Notes: generated by a model not told the origin, from the sequence alone. A DNA stretch of 64,000 bases from Phycisphaerales bacterium (GCA_029246705.1 JAQWMQ010000039.1:16274-80273); one strand, 5' to 3'; shown: positions 33,410-43,348, counted from the first letter of the stretch. Program-made: numbers and translations.

Positions 33410-36313
33410 TCAAGAGGCCTTCTTTTTCGATCCCTTGGTGTTGGTCCGTCGGCGACGCTTGCTTCCGGTACCACTGGCGGCCTTCTTGCGAGAGGCCATG
33501 GGTTGCTGTTCGATCTCCTGGTTCGGCTTGGCCTTGGAGATCGGACCAAGTGCTTCGTCGAGAATCCCGGTCTGCTCCTGTTGACTGATCAAGGAGGACC
33601 CGACTGCCGGCGAGGCGTTCTCATTTCGGCCGGTGTAAAGCATCTTCAGCCCGAGAAGGCGTCGCAGCGAGGTCTCCATGAAGCGCCAGGGTCCGCTGTT
33701 CTCGGGTTCTTCCTGCGTCCATCGGATCGTCTCGGCTCCCTCGTATCGACTCAGCACGGCCTGGAAAGCATCCACATCGATCGGGTAGAGCTGTTCGACG
33801 CGGACGATCGCCACGTCCTTTCGACCCAGTTCCACGCGACGGGCATCGAGGTCGTAGTAGATCTTGCCGCTGCAGAAGATCAATTCCTTGACGGCCTCGG
33901 GCTGGACGGACGCATCATCGATCAGCGTCTGGAATCGTCCTTCGACGAGTTCTCGCGTACAGCTCTTGGCCGCCGGGAGTCGCAGCATGCTCTTCGGGGT
34001 CATGACCACCAGCGGCTTCCGGAACGGTTGCTTGACCTGGCGCCTGAGCATGTGGAAGACCTGGGCGCCGTTGGTGGGCACGCAGACCTGCATGTTGTTG
34101 TCCGCGCACAGCGACAGGAAGCGTTCCATCCGGGCGCTGGAATGTTCAGGACCCTGCCCCTCGTAGCCGTGCGGAAGGAAGAGGACCAGTCCCGTGGATC
34201 GTTTCCACTTGGTCTCGGCACTGGCCACGAACTGATCGAAGATCACCTGTGCGCCGTTGGCGAAGTCGCCGAACTGCGCCTCCCAGATGATCAACATCTG
34301 CGGGTCGGCCAGCGAGTAGCCGTATTCGAACCCCACCACGGCGCACTCCGTCAGTGGCGAGTTGTGGATGCAGATCCGGGCCTGCTGTTCCTCGATGTTG
34401 TTCAAGCCGATCCAGGACTCTCCACTCACCTGGTCGTGCACGACCGCATGGCGATGGCTGAACGTGCCTCGTTCGACATCCTGGCCGGAAAGCCGCACGG
34501 CATGGCCCTCGAGCAGCAGCGAGCCGTAGGCAAGCAGCTCGGCGGTGCCCCATTCGATGGGGGTGTCCAAATCCGTCTTCGGGGTGGCACGTGCCTTGAA
34601 GCCACGGGCCACCGTCTTGTGCAGGTCGAAGGATTCGGGGGTGTGGATGATCGCGTCCGTGATCGCGATGATCGTCTTCTCGTCGATGGCGGTGTCGACC
34701 GGGTGAAAGGCGTATTTGCCATGGACGCCCGACCACATGCTCTTGAAGGGGTCGATCGAGGGGTCCACCGGCTGCTCCGTGGAGCGGGCCTGTGCCTCGT
34801 GCAGTCTTTCCTGCAGACTGTCCTTGCGCTTCTTGAACTCCTCCTCGGTCAGCACGCCGTCACGGAAGAGCTGGTCGGCATACACATCGACCACCGGGGT
34901 CTTCTCCCGGATCTTCTTGTACATCAGCGGCTGGGTGAAGCTGGGTTCGTCGGCTTCATTGTGCCCGTTGCGTCGGTAGCACCACATGTCGATCACGACG
35001 TCGTTCTTGAACGCCTGGCGGTACTCGACCGCGAGGCGTGCAACCCAGGCGCAGGCCTCGGGATCGTCGCCGTTCACGTGGAAGATCGGTGCATCGATCA
35101 TCTTGGCGATGTCCGTGCAGTACTTGCCACTGAAGGAGTCGGTCTGGTTGGTCGTGAAACCGAGCTGGTTGTTGATCACCAGGTGGATGGTGCCGCCGAC
35201 GGTGTACCCGTCGAGGCTCATCATGTTGAAGCATTCCGCGACCACGCCCTGTCCCGGGAATGCCGCGTCGCCATGAATGATCACCGGAACCACGCGCTCT
35301 CGAGCCTCGTCGCTCTGGACCCGCTGTTTGGCCCGGCATCGACCCAGGACCACGGGGGTCACGAATTCAAGGTGGGAGGGGTTGGGCGCCAGGGTGAGGT
35401 GGACCGGCTGCCCTCCCCGGGTGTTCCGGGTGTTGGAGTAGCCGGAGTGGTACTTCACGTCACCCCCGCCATCGAGGTAGTCCTCGGCCCAGCTCTCCTC
35501 GAAATCCGTGAAGGTCTGGTCGAACGTCTTCTCGAGGATGTTGGTGAGCACGTTCAGCCGACCGCGATGGGCCATGCCGATGGCGAACTCGTTGATCCCG
35601 TTCGCGGGGCCGTAGTCGATGATCTGGTCGAGCAGGGGGATCATCGAATCGCCGCCCTCGAGTCCGAATCGTTTCCTGCCGACGTAGCGCTTGCGCAGGA
35701 AGAACTCGAAGCCGTCGGCATCGATCAACCTGTCGAGCAGGTGAAGCCTGCTGTCGGATGAGAATTCAGGCTGGTTGCGCACCGGCTCCATCCGGCTCTG
35801 CAGCCAACGTCGTCGTTCCCGGTCCTGGATGTGCATGTACTCGACGCCGATGTGGCGGCAGTACGTCTGCTCGAGATGCTTGATGATCGTGCCCAGGGTG
35901 GAGGGGTTCTCCAGGGGCAGGGTTCCGGGGTCGAACAGCTCGTCGAGTTGGTCGTCGCTGAGTTCGAAGGATTCCAGCGTGAGTGTTCTCGGAAACGGTC
36001 GAGGTGATTCCAGTGGATCGAGATCGGCTGCGAAGTGTCCGATGTCCCGGTAGTGGTAGATCAGGGAGTCGACCCTGGCCTGTGCACTGTTGCCGGTTCC
36101 GGCCTCACCTTCGGAGCCACCCTGCCGGCCGAGATCGAAACCAAGGAAGAACTGGTTCCAGTCATCGGTGAGTGAAGCAGGGTCCTGCTTCCACTGGGCA
36201 TAGAGGCGCTCGATGTATTCGGCGTTCCATCCGTTCATCGACCGATCCATGGTCGAGGACGGGGCATCGCTGCTTGGACGTTCGGCTGGCTTTCCAGCCT
36301 CTGGGGTGGCCAT
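33410..36313 (-). CDS. sucA: 2-oxoglutarate dehydrogenase E1 component
   Basis: A 967-residue thiamine-diphosphate enzyme that decarboxylates 2-oxoglutarate. Present are the N-terminal E2-binding helix (NAEYIERLYAQWKQDP), MAHRGRLNVL, the cofactor/substrate segment GDAAFPGQGVVAE, INNQLGFTT, HVNGDDPEA, RRNGHNEADEP and the C-terminal PYGYEGQGPEHSS-like block (LPHGYEGQGPEHSS). The normal E1 end (SPAVGSSLISQQEQTGILDEALG) is followed by about 45 extra residues ending in a Lys/Arg-rich tail (GSKRRRRTNTKGSKKKAS), unusual for this enzyme. ATG 36313 is preferred over the frame's first start at 36421; GGAG lies 11 nt upstream and homology begins soon after. TACAAT at 36385-36390 (minus strand) is a possible -10 box. 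Confidence 0.95.
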   Translation of the reverse strand: MATPEAGKPAERPSSDAPSSTMDRSMNGWNAEYIERLYAQWKQDPASLTDDWNQFFLGFDLGRQGGSEGEAGTGNSAQARVDSLIYHYRDIGHFAADLDPLESPRPFPRTLTLESFELSDDQLDELFDPGTLPLENPSTLGTIIKHLEQTYCRHIGVEYMHIQDRERRRWLQSRMEPVRNQPEFSSDSRLHLLDRLIDADGFEFFLRKRYVGRKRFGLEGGDSMIPLLDQIIDYGPANGINEFAIGMAHRGRLNVLTNILEKTFDQTFTDFEESWAEDYLDGGGDVKYHSGYSNTRNTRGGQPVHLTLAPNPSHLEFVTPVVLGRCRAKQRVQSDEARERVVPVIIHGDAAFPGQGVVAECFNMMSLDGYTVGGTIHLVINNQLGFTTNQTDSFSGKYCTDIAKMIDAPIFHVNGDDPEACAWVARLAVEYRQAFKNDVVIDMWCYRRNGHNEADEPSFTQPLMYKKIREKTPVVDVYADQLFRDGVLTEEEFKKRKDSLQERLHEAQARSTEQPVDPSIDPFKSMWSGVHGKYAFHPVDTAIDEKTIIAITDAIIHTPESFDLHKTVARGFKARATPKTDLDTPIEWGTAELLAYGSLLLEGHAVRLSGQDVERGTFSHRHAVVHDQVSGESWIGLNNIEEQQARICIHNSPLTECAVVGFEYGYSLADPQMLIIWEAQFGDFANGAQVIFDQFVASAETKWKRSTGLVLFLPHGYEGQGPEHSSARMERFLSLCADNNMQVCVPTNGAQVFHMLRRQVKQPFRKPLVVMTPKSMLRLPAAKSCTRELVEGRFQTLIDDASVQPEAVKELIFCSGKIYYDLDARRVELGRKDVAIVRVEQLYPIDVDAFQAVLSRYEGAETIRWTQEEPENSGPWRFMETSLRRLLGLKMLYTGRNENASPAVGSSLISQQEQTGILDEALGPISKAKPNQEIEQQPMASRKKAASGTGSKRRRRTNTKGSKKKAS

Positions 36314-36503
36314 CGTCGTTTCGCTCCGTGCCCCGGTTCCGGGGTTCGGTCCGGCACCCCTCGGGAGTGCTCTTGCAAACAGATATTGTACGTTCCAGAA
36401 GCCCTCGCCGCAGGCTTCCATCGCCTGAGAATCTCATGAAAAACCCCCTGTTCTCGTCGGGTCGATCTTCAAGGTGACCGGTTGGGTCCGATCATGCCCC
36501 ATG

Positions 36504-38855
36504 TCACATCAGGGCCAGCGGATCGACGTCCACCGCAATGCGTTCGCCGGGCTTGAGCACCTCGGTCCGACGAGCGCTCTGGATGACCGCCCGAAGGGTG
36601 TTGGCATCCGGGGCAAGCAGGAGCAATTGCCATCGTGCGCGCCCCCCGATTCGTCCGATCGGGCACGGTTCGGGGGCTTGAAGTTCAACGCCTTCCAGCA
36701 GCAGTGGTCTCAATGCCTGCGCGAGTTGCTCCGTGGCGGTTCGACAGGCTGCTTCGTCCTGATCCCGCACCACGATTCGTGCCATTCGCCTGACGGGTGG
36801 CAGGTTGAATCGATTTCTCTCGATGAGTTCCCCGGTGGCGAAGGTCTCGAAGTCGTGATGAGCGGCGATCCTGATCGCCGGGGCATCCGGTTGGAAGGTC
36901 TGGATGATCGCGATGCCGGGCGTGGTGCTTCTTCCGCAGCGACCGGTGACCTGGGAGACCAGCTGGTAGGTGCGTTCGGTGGCTCGAAAGTCCGGCAGGT
37001 TCAAGGCGGTGTCGGCATTCACCACCCCGACCAGGCGAACGTTGGGGAAATCCAGCCCCTTGGCGATCATCTGGGTGCCGAGCAGCACCTTGATTCTTCC
37101 CCGGGCGAACAGATCGAGGGTCTCGTGGAAGTCGTTGGCCCCCCTCATGGTGTCCGAATCCACTCTGCGAACCGCGTCATCGGTGATGCTGGCCCCCAGC
37201 AGCTCCCTGACCTCCTGCTCCACGCGCTGGGTCCCCAGACCGAAGACGGTCGTCTTTCGAGAGCACTTGGGACAGTTGGCTGGCAGTCGCTGCTCGGTCA
37301 GGCAATGGTGGCACCGGACGAATTCATGTCGCTTGCTCGCGGGTTTCTGTTCTCGGTGGTAGACCATGCCCGCGTCGCACTGTTCGCACTGCATGACCCA
37401 CCCGCAGTTGACATCCGGGCAGGAGATGTAGTTGGCATAGCCGCGGCGGTTCAGGAGGATCAGGGCCTGTGCTCCCGAGGCGACGGTTTCGGTCAGGGTC
37501 CTTGCCATGCGCGGCCCCAGCAGGTGGATCTTTCGATCCGCCCACAGCCGACGTTCCTCGGCGAAATCCACGATGTCCACCCTTGGCAGGGAGAGCCCCG
37601 GTGCGCGTTCCGGCAATCGGTGGAGGGTCAGGAGGCCGCGGTTCACGGCGTTGTGCCAGGTTTCCAGGGATGGGGTGGCACTGCCCAGAACCACCGGGCA
37701 ATTCGCCAGTTGCGCACGCCTGATGGCGACATCCCGGCCGTTGTAGCGGGGCGCGGAATCCTGCTTGTAGGAGCCATCATGTTCCTCATCGACCACGACC
37801 AGCCCGAGTCGATCGTCTGGAATCGGGGCGAATACCGCGCTCCGAGCTCCGATAACAATGTCAATTTCGCCTTCGGCGACCAGCGTCCACTGCTGGTTGC
37901 GCTGGGCCTGGGTCAACCCTGAGTGAAGGAGTGCGACCCTTCGATCGGGAAAACGGTTGAACAGTCGACCCGCGGTCTGGGGCGTCAGGGCGATCTCCGG
38001 GACCAGGATCAGGGCGATTCGGCCAAGGGAGAGGGTTCGTTCGACCAACCGGATGTAGACCTCGGTCTTGCCGGCTCCGGTCACGCCAAAGAGAAGGTGT
38101 TGGCTGAACCCCTTCTCGAGTGAGCCGGCAATGGCCTCGATGGCGTTGGATTGATCAGCCGTTGGTACCGGGGGGGTGGTGTTTCCGGCAATCGCTTCCG
38201 ATCGTTTCATCCAGTCGGCATGGATGGTGGACCGAGTGGCGCCCACGACCAGCCCTTGTTCCAAGAGGGCCCTGATCGGGCCCTTGGTTCGGAGCCCAGC
38301 CCGCTCGGCAAGAACCCCGATTTCAAGCGGTCGTTCCGACTCGGGTGTTCCGTGCAGGATCTCGAGGACTTTTCGCCGGCCGGGTCCGAATGATTTCGGC
38401 AGGGCTTCCAGCTCCGGCGTCTTCGGTCCGAGATCGATGACCTGCCTGGTGACCTTGCCTCGCTGCTTGCGAACCGCCGCCGGGAGCATGGCGGCCATGG
38501 TCATTCCGATCGGGCAGGCGTAGTAGGTGCTGATCCAACTGCCAAGCTCGAGCAATTCCCCCGGCAGGCGTGCTTCAGAGGGGTCACCCCGCAGGACTGA
38601 TTTCAGCCGAGTGAGGTCAAGGCCTGCCAGTTGGTCCCCGGCCGATCCCGGTTCGATGGTTCGAATGATCCAGCCGGACGTGGGGGTGTTGCCTCGGCCC
38701 AGTGGAACCACCACCCGGTCTCCGGCCTCCAGCATCGCCAGTTCCTCGGGGAGGACGTAGGTCAGACCGTCCGGATAGCGATCGATGCCACGCTCTATGG
38801 CCACCTGGGCGAGGCGGGTCGGCCCGATTTCCAGAAGCATGCCGGTCTGGTTCAC
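36504..38855 (-). CDS. priA: Primosomal protein N', replication restart helicase
   Basis: A 783-residue superfamily 2 helicase that reloads the replisome at stalled forks. An N-terminal DNA-binding part (1-220) precedes Walker A GVTGAGKTE, DEEH (VVVDEEHDGSYKQ), motif III SATPS, and an eight-Cys zinc region (from CPDVNC to CPKC). C-terminal helicase motifs include GTQMIAKGLDFPNVRLVGV and QVTGRCGR. All key residues are intact. The start is GTG at 38855: TAGAAT lies 6 nt upstream and no ribosome binding site is seen, so a leaderless message is likely. It is divergent from carA (106-nt gap). A 190-nt gap separates it from sucA. Confidence 0.94.
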   Translation of the reverse strand: MNQTGMLLEIGPTRLAQVAIERGIDRYPDGLTYVLPEELAMLEAGDRVVVPLGRGNTPTSGWIIRTIEPGSAGDQLAGLDLTRLKSVLRGDPSEARLPGELLELGSWISTYYACPIGMTMAAMLPAAVRKQRGKVTRQVIDLGPKTPELEALPKSFGPGRRKVLEILHGTPESERPLEIGVLAERAGLRTKGPIRALLEQGLVVGATRSTIHADWMKRSEAIAGNTTPPVPTADQSNAIEAIAGSLEKGFSQHLLFGVTGAGKTEVYIRLVERTLSLGRIALILVPEIALTPQTAGRLFNRFPDRRVALLHSGLTQAQRNQQWTLVAEGEIDIVIGARSAVFAPIPDDRLGLVVVDEEHDGSYKQDSAPRYNGRDVAIRRAQLANCPVVLGSATPSLETWHNAVNRGLLTLHRLPERAPGLSLPRVDIVDFAEERRLWADRKIHLLGPRMARTLTETVASGAQALILLNRRGYANYISCPDVNCGWVMQCEQCDAGMVYHREQKPASKRHEFVRCHHCLTEQRLPANCPKCSRKTTVFGLGTQRVEQEVRELLGASITDDAVRRVDSDTMRGANDFHETLDLFARGRIKVLLGTQMIAKGLDFPNVRLVGVVNADTALNLPDFRATERTYQLVSQVTGRCGRSTTPGIAIIQTFQPDAPAIRIAAHHDFETFATGELIERNRFNLPPVRRMARIVVRDQDEAACRTATEQLAQALRPLLLEGVELQAPEPCPIGRIGGRARWQLLLLAPDANTLRAVIQSARRTEVLKPGERIAVDVDPLALM

Positions 38856-38861
38856 GTCCTG

Positions 38862-38867
38862 ATTCTA
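38862..38867 (-). promoter_or_regulatory. Candidate leaderless -10 box (TAGAAT) of priA
   Basis: On the minus strand TAGAAT ends exactly 6 nt before the GTG at 38855. The match at a GTG start, without any Shine-Dalgarno sequence, makes this one of the stronger examples of the pattern. Confidence 0.5.
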
Positions 38868-38948
38868 CGTCTGTCGTGACTTCGAGGCTTTTCGACCTCG
38901 GATGGTGGGCAACTCCTGTGGATGGCCGATGGCGAGGCCCCGTTGTTA

Positions 38949-38954
38949 TAGACT
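38949..38954 (+). promoter_or_regulatory. Candidate leaderless -10 box (TAGACT) of carA
   Basis: TAGACT lies 7 nt before the ATG at 38962. The same hexamer precedes pyrE by 6 nt, so two pyrimidine genes share it. Confidence 0.45.
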
Positions 38955-38961
38955 CCACCCG

Positions 38962-40170
38962 ATGAGTGCTTCAGAAGCAGTTCAAACGCCCGCCCGCCTC
39001 GCGCTCGAGGATGGAACCGTCTTCACGGGCAGGTCATTCGGTGCCGCTTCGACGACCACCGGCGAAGTTGTCTTCAACACGGCCATGGCGGGGTACCAGG
39101 AGGCACTCACCGATCCCAGCTATCGAGGGCAGGTCCTGGTGATGACCGCCACCCAGATGGGGAATTACGGCATTGCCGAAGAGGATGTCGAATCGTCCGA
39201 GGTTGCGGTGCAGGGTTTCGTGGTTCGTGAACTGTCGCGACTGCATTCCAACCATCGTGCGGTGGACCACCTCGACGCCTGGCTGGCAAAGGCGGGCGTT
39301 CCCGGCATCGCCGAGATCGATACCCGCGCTCTTGTCCGTCGTCTTCGTGAGGCTGGTGCCATGAGAGGCGTGGTCTCGAGTGATGCCTCGCTCACCGACC
39401 AGGACCTGATCGAACGTGCACGGGCATCCGAACCGATGAGCGGTCGCAACCTGGCTGCAGAGGTCACCCCGAAAGTCGAAGGCGTCTTCACCGAGGGGCT
39501 CGGAGCGTGGGGGATGCCCTGGCGACCAGAGGTGGAGGGCAGCTACCGGGTGCTGGCCATCGACTGCGGGGCCAAGCGAAACATCTATCGTCACCTCGTC
39601 GACCGAGGGTGCGAGGTCCGGTTCCTTCCACTGTCGATCACTGCCGAGGCGATCCTGGAATCAGGGGCGGACGGTCTTTTTGTCTCAAATGGACCGGGTG
39701 ATCCTTCCGCCATCGAGGGCACCGTGGAGACCCTGCGCTCCGTAGCCGGCAAACTACCCACATTCGGAATCTGCCTTGGACACCAGCTGCTCGCTCTTGC
39801 GCTGGGGGCTCGAACCTGGAAGTTGAAGTTCGGTCACAGAGGGGCCAATCAGCCTGTTCGCAACCTGCTCAGCGGCCGGGTGGAGATCACCAGCCAGAAC
39901 CATGGCTTCTGCGTGGATGAGGAAAGCTTGGTCGCCTCAGGCGCTGAAGTGACCCATCAACACCTCAATGACGGCACCGTAGCGGGGTTCAGGCACCGGG
40001 AAATGCCGATTTTCAGCGTGCAATACCACCCAGAAGCATCGCCTGGGCCTCACGATTCGACCTATCTGTTCGATTGCTTTATCCGATCAATGGCATCCAG
40101 GCGTTCCCCTGAAGCTTCAGATTTCTCGACTTCCCAGGCGGCTCGTGCCGGTGGTCTTCGGGTGAGCTGA
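38962..40170 (+). CDS. carA: Carbamoyl-phosphate synthase small subunit (glutaminase)
   Basis: A 402-residue protein that hydrolyses glutamine and passes ammonia to the large subunit, for the first step of pyrimidine and arginine synthesis. The N-terminal CPSase_sm domain (about 10-145; FNTAMAGYQEALTDPSY) and the class I amidotransferase domain (about 190-380) are complete, with nucleophile Cys271 (FGICLGHQ) and His356/Glu358 (QYHPEASPGP). No carB is adjacent, so the large subunit is encoded elsewhere. ATG 38962 is chosen by homology and by the upstream TAGACT; a frame open to 38902 would add 20 residues without family support. The C-terminal 25 residues are a Ser/Ala-rich extension. Confidence 0.95.
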   Translation: MSASEAVQTPARLALEDGTVFTGRSFGAASTTTGEVVFNTAMAGYQEALTDPSYRGQVLVMTATQMGNYGIAEEDVESSEVAVQGFVVRELSRLHSNHRAVDHLDAWLAKAGVPGIAEIDTRALVRRLREAGAMRGVVSSDASLTDQDLIERARASEPMSGRNLAAEVTPKVEGVFTEGLGAWGMPWRPEVEGSYRVLAIDCGAKRNIYRHLVDRGCEVRFLPLSITAEAILESGADGLFVSNGPGDPSAIEGTVETLRSVAGKLPTFGICLGHQLLALALGARTWKLKFGHRGANQPVRNLLSGRVEITSQNHGFCVDEESLVASGAEVTHQHLNDGTVAGFRHREMPIFSVQYHPEASPGPHDSTYLFDCFIRSMASRRSPEASDFSTSQAARAGGLRVS

Positions 40171-40396
40171 CCCGCTGAGGTGCCCAGCTCGGGGGCGTCC
40201 CCACCGGAAACTTCTACACGTATGAACTTCTGGCAGGGATCATTGGTTGCGCCGCCTGCGTACCTTCCGGTACTGTTCCATATCTCCAGTGCTGCATCTC
40301 CTTGCCCTTCAAGTGTCGGGCGAGGCATTGGCACGGCATGGAACTGATCGAGGCAGTCAGACGCGAACGCGACTAAAGACGTTGCCTAATGGCTGC

Positions 40397-40402
40397 AAGG
40401 AG
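40397..40402 (+). promoter_or_regulatory. Strong ribosome binding site of the secretin gene
   Basis: AAGGAG lies 6 nt before the ATG at 40409. It fixes that start despite an in-frame ATG at 40466 nearer to the signal-peptide core. Confidence 0.65.
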
Positions 40403-40408
40403 CCCTGA

Positions 40409-43333
40409 ATGATCTCTGAAGAGAAGACCTGCGAATCGCACCCCCGGGACATCCGGCGGACATGTATGCCTACGGCATTCCTTGCACTCTCGGTGCTTGG
40501 CCTTGCCTTGGCTTCGTCCCCACTGATCGCCCAGGATGCAGGTTCCGAAGATCCACCCGCGGCACCCCAGGGCGACGCGCCCGCCGAAGCGGGTGACCCC
40601 CCAGCCGACCCCCCAGCCGAACCCGCGCCAGCACCTGCGCCTGAAACCCAGGAGCCGACTGCTGCCCAGAAGGCCGCGTCTGAAGCTCGAGTTGCGATGA
40701 GCAGGTCGAAGTGGGAAGACGCCGTCGCTGCCTGGAACCGTGTGCTTGCCGACGCTCCTGATGACGCTGAAGCCAAGGCCGGGCTGGCCAAGGCCAAGGC
40801 CGCGCTGGACCAGGCATCCACCATCCAGGGTGTGCAGGACGACCTGAACCTTCGTCGCCAGCAGGCGCTGATCGAGTTCAACGCTGACCTGACCCGCGCC
40901 GACGCCCAGATCGCTGCCGGTGACTACGACGGTGCCCAGCGCACCGCTCTGACCGCCAAGGTCCGACTCGATCGAAACCGCGGCATCCTGCCCTTGCCCG
41001 CTTATACCGACATGGGACAGCGGGTCGAGGCGATGCTCGAGCGCATCTCCGATGCCAAGATCAACGATCAGCTTCTCCAGCAGGAACTCGAGCGCAACCA
41101 GGCCCGCACCGCTGCCAGCGAAGAACAGCGCATCGAAGCGGCCAACCGCGAACGACAGATCCGCGAGAACATCATCCGCGTCCGTCAGCTTCAGCTCGAG
41201 CTGAAGTACGACGAGGCCCTGCAGATCCTGGAGCAGATCCTCTTCATGGATCCGCTGAATCCCGCGGCACTCGCTCTTCGGGATGTCATCCACACCAGCA
41301 ACATCTACATGGGGATCACCGATCTCAACCGCCAGCGTGCCTACGCCTACGAGGAGTTCTCGGTTCAGGCGGCTCGCTCCATGGTCCCCCCGCGCGTGAA
41401 CACCATGGGCCCCGGGCCCAAGTCCACCAACGGCGTGGTCACCTATCCCGAGGATTGGCCGCAGCTCAGCAGCAAGCGCCTCGGCGCCTCCGGCTACAAC
41501 GAGTCCCCGGCCAACCAGATGGTCCAGGGTCAGATGCAGAACCCCGTTTCGGTGAACTTCAACCGGAACTCCCTCGGCCAGGTCATCAACTACATGAAGA
41601 CCGTGACCGGCGCGGAGATCTACGCCGACTGGAAGTCACTCGACACCATCGGCATCCGCACTGATGACGAGGTCACTCTCGACCTTGGTCGAGTCACCGC
41701 GGAAGTCGCGCTTCGCCGCGTGCTCGAGCAGCTGGGTGACAACCTCGACCGACCCCAGTTCGGTATCGAGGACGGCATGGTGGTCATCACCACTGAAGAT
41801 GCCCTTCGCAAGCGCAAGGTCACCCTGGTCTACAACATCAGCGACCTGCTGCTCGAAGTGCCTTACTTCGACAACGCTCCTGACTTCGATCTCGGAACCG
41901 CCATTTCGGGTGGACCCAACCAGGTCAGTGGCTCCTTCGGCAAGGGCGACGACTCGCCCGGCGAGGTCTTCGGTGGCAATTCCCGCGGTGACGACCCACG
42001 TCGCAACTCCCGCGATGAACTGGTCGATGAGATCATCACCATCATCCAGGACGTGGTCGATCCCGAACGTGGTTGGTTCGATACCAGCGGTGAAGGCGGC
42101 AAGATCCAGGAGCTCAACGGCAACCTGATCATCACCAACACGCCTCGAAACCATCGGGCCATCGAGGGGCTGCTCAACCAGCTTCGAACCATCCGAGCGC
42201 TGCAGATCAACGTCGAGGCTCGCCTGCTGACCGTGGACATGGAGTGGTTCGAGTCCATCGGCATGGACATGGACCTCTACTTCAACACCAACCCGGGGAT
42301 GCTGGATCTCGCACGCGATACCGGCAACCCCTACTTCGAGCTTTCCGACTTCTTCCTTGGTGACGCTGCAGACGGTCCTTACGGCGCTGTTGCCAACGCG
42401 CCCTTCTACTGGACCGCCAACCAGACTCCGACGCCTCCCGGCGTTGGAACCAACCCAGCACTTCCGGTCAGCACCTCTCCCGCAGGTGTCTTGAATTACG
42501 GAAACAACCTCCAGCCAGTCGGTCGAACCCAGGGATGGGACCCCATCTCCGTCCAGCAGGACTCCTTCGGACTGATTCGTCAGCTTGGTGGTGCACTTCA
42601 GGGTGCGGTCGCCACCGCAGCGCTGGCCAACCCCGCACTTGCGGTCGGCATCAGCTTCCTCGACGACATCCAGGTGGACCTCCTGATCGAGGCCACGCAG
42701 GCTGACCAACGAAACGCAGTGCTGACGGCACCGCGACTGACGCTCTTCAACGGCCAGAGATCCTGGATCTCCGTCGCCAAGGGCATCACCTACATCTCGA
42801 ACCTGACTCCGGTCACGGGTGACTCCTCGGGTGCATTCGATCCCCAGACCGATGTCGTCTATCAGGGCTTCGTCCTCGACGTCGAAGGTGTGATCAGCTC
42901 CGATCGTCGCTACGTGACGATGACCGTCAGCTTCAACCTCAACCAGGACGTCACCCTCGAGCCGGTTCCCATCACGGGTGCCGCAGGCGGTGGCTTTGCC
43001 GGTGGTGGTGCCGCCCAGTTCGTCGGCTTCATCCAGCTGCCGACCCTCGAAGGTACCCAGATCCGAACCACGGTCTCCGTGCCTGACAAGGGCACGATTC
43101 TCCTGGGTGGACAGCGCGTGGTGAACGAAGTCGAGATCGAGGCCGGTGTTCCCGTCCTCTCGAAGATCCCGGTGGTCAACCGCTTCTTCACCAACCGCAT
43201 GACGAGCAAGCAGGAAAAGACCATGCTCCTCTTGATCCGTCCTGAAATCATCATCCATCAGGAGAACGAGGACGACCTCTTCCCCGGCCTTGGCGAACAG
43301 CTGGGTTCCGGATCGAGCTACCTCGGCTTCTGA
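40409..43333 (+). CDS. Secretin-family outer-membrane channel (type II secretion / type IV pilus type)
   Basis: A 974-residue exported protein. A signal peptide with a long N-region (cleavage near IAQ, about 36) is followed by an Ala/Pro-rich segment (40-85) and TPR-like helices (about 85-300). An N0/STN-like domain starts near 380 (VSVNFNRNSLGQVINYMK), and a secretin domain spans about 595-965. The secretin signature is VPVLSKIPVVNRFF (near 914), followed by LLLIRPEIIIH. Secretins form the outer-membrane gate for type II secretion or type IV pili. Fusion to N-terminal TPR-like helices is a planctomycete-type architecture. No gsp/pil partner genes are adjacent. Two hairpins follow the stop. 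Confidence 0.88.
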   Translation: MISEEKTCESHPRDIRRTCMPTAFLALSVLGLALASSPLIAQDAGSEDPPAAPQGDAPAEAGDPPADPPAEPAPAPAPETQEPTAAQKAASEARVAMSRSKWEDAVAAWNRVLADAPDDAEAKAGLAKAKAALDQASTIQGVQDDLNLRRQQALIEFNADLTRADAQIAAGDYDGAQRTALTAKVRLDRNRGILPLPAYTDMGQRVEAMLERISDAKINDQLLQQELERNQARTAASEEQRIEAANRERQIRENIIRVRQLQLELKYDEALQILEQILFMDPLNPAALALRDVIHTSNIYMGITDLNRQRAYAYEEFSVQAARSMVPPRVNTMGPGPKSTNGVVTYPEDWPQLSSKRLGASGYNESPANQMVQGQMQNPVSVNFNRNSLGQVINYMKTVTGAEIYADWKSLDTIGIRTDDEVTLDLGRVTAEVALRRVLEQLGDNLDRPQFGIEDGMVVITTEDALRKRKVTLVYNISDLLLEVPYFDNAPDFDLGTAISGGPNQVSGSFGKGDDSPGEVFGGNSRGDDPRRNSRDELVDEIITIIQDVVDPERGWFDTSGEGGKIQELNGNLIITNTPRNHRAIEGLLNQLRTIRALQINVEARLLTVDMEWFESIGMDMDLYFNTNPGMLDLARDTGNPYFELSDFFLGDAADGPYGAVANAPFYWTANQTPTPPGVGTNPALPVSTSPAGVLNYGNNLQPVGRTQGWDPISVQQDSFGLIRQLGGALQGAVATAALANPALAVGISFLDDIQVDLLIEATQADQRNAVLTAPRLTLFNGQRSWISVAKGITYISNLTPVTGDSSGAFDPQTDVVYQGFVLDVEGVISSDRRYVTMTVSFNLNQDVTLEPVPITGAAGGGFAGGGAAQFVGFIQLPTLEGTQIRTTVSVPDKGTILLGGQRVVNEVEIEAGVPVLSKIPVVNRFFTNRMTSKQEKTMLLLIRPEIIIHQENEDDLFPGLGEQLGSGSSYLGF

Positions 43334-43348
43334 GTCGACTTTGGAGCA

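Noticed and set aside
33398..35761. Long open frame opposite sucA (787 codons), and similar long antisense frames opposite sucB, priA, the secretin and the cytochrome
   Set aside because: They mirror strongly supported genes, have no family motifs, and arise easily in G+C-rich DNA where antisense stop codons are rare.
40171..40408. Possible cyclic-di-GMP riboswitch upstream of the secretin gene
   Set aside because: Purine-rich segments near 40350-40395 looked suggestive, but the conserved GEMM core and paired helices could not be found.
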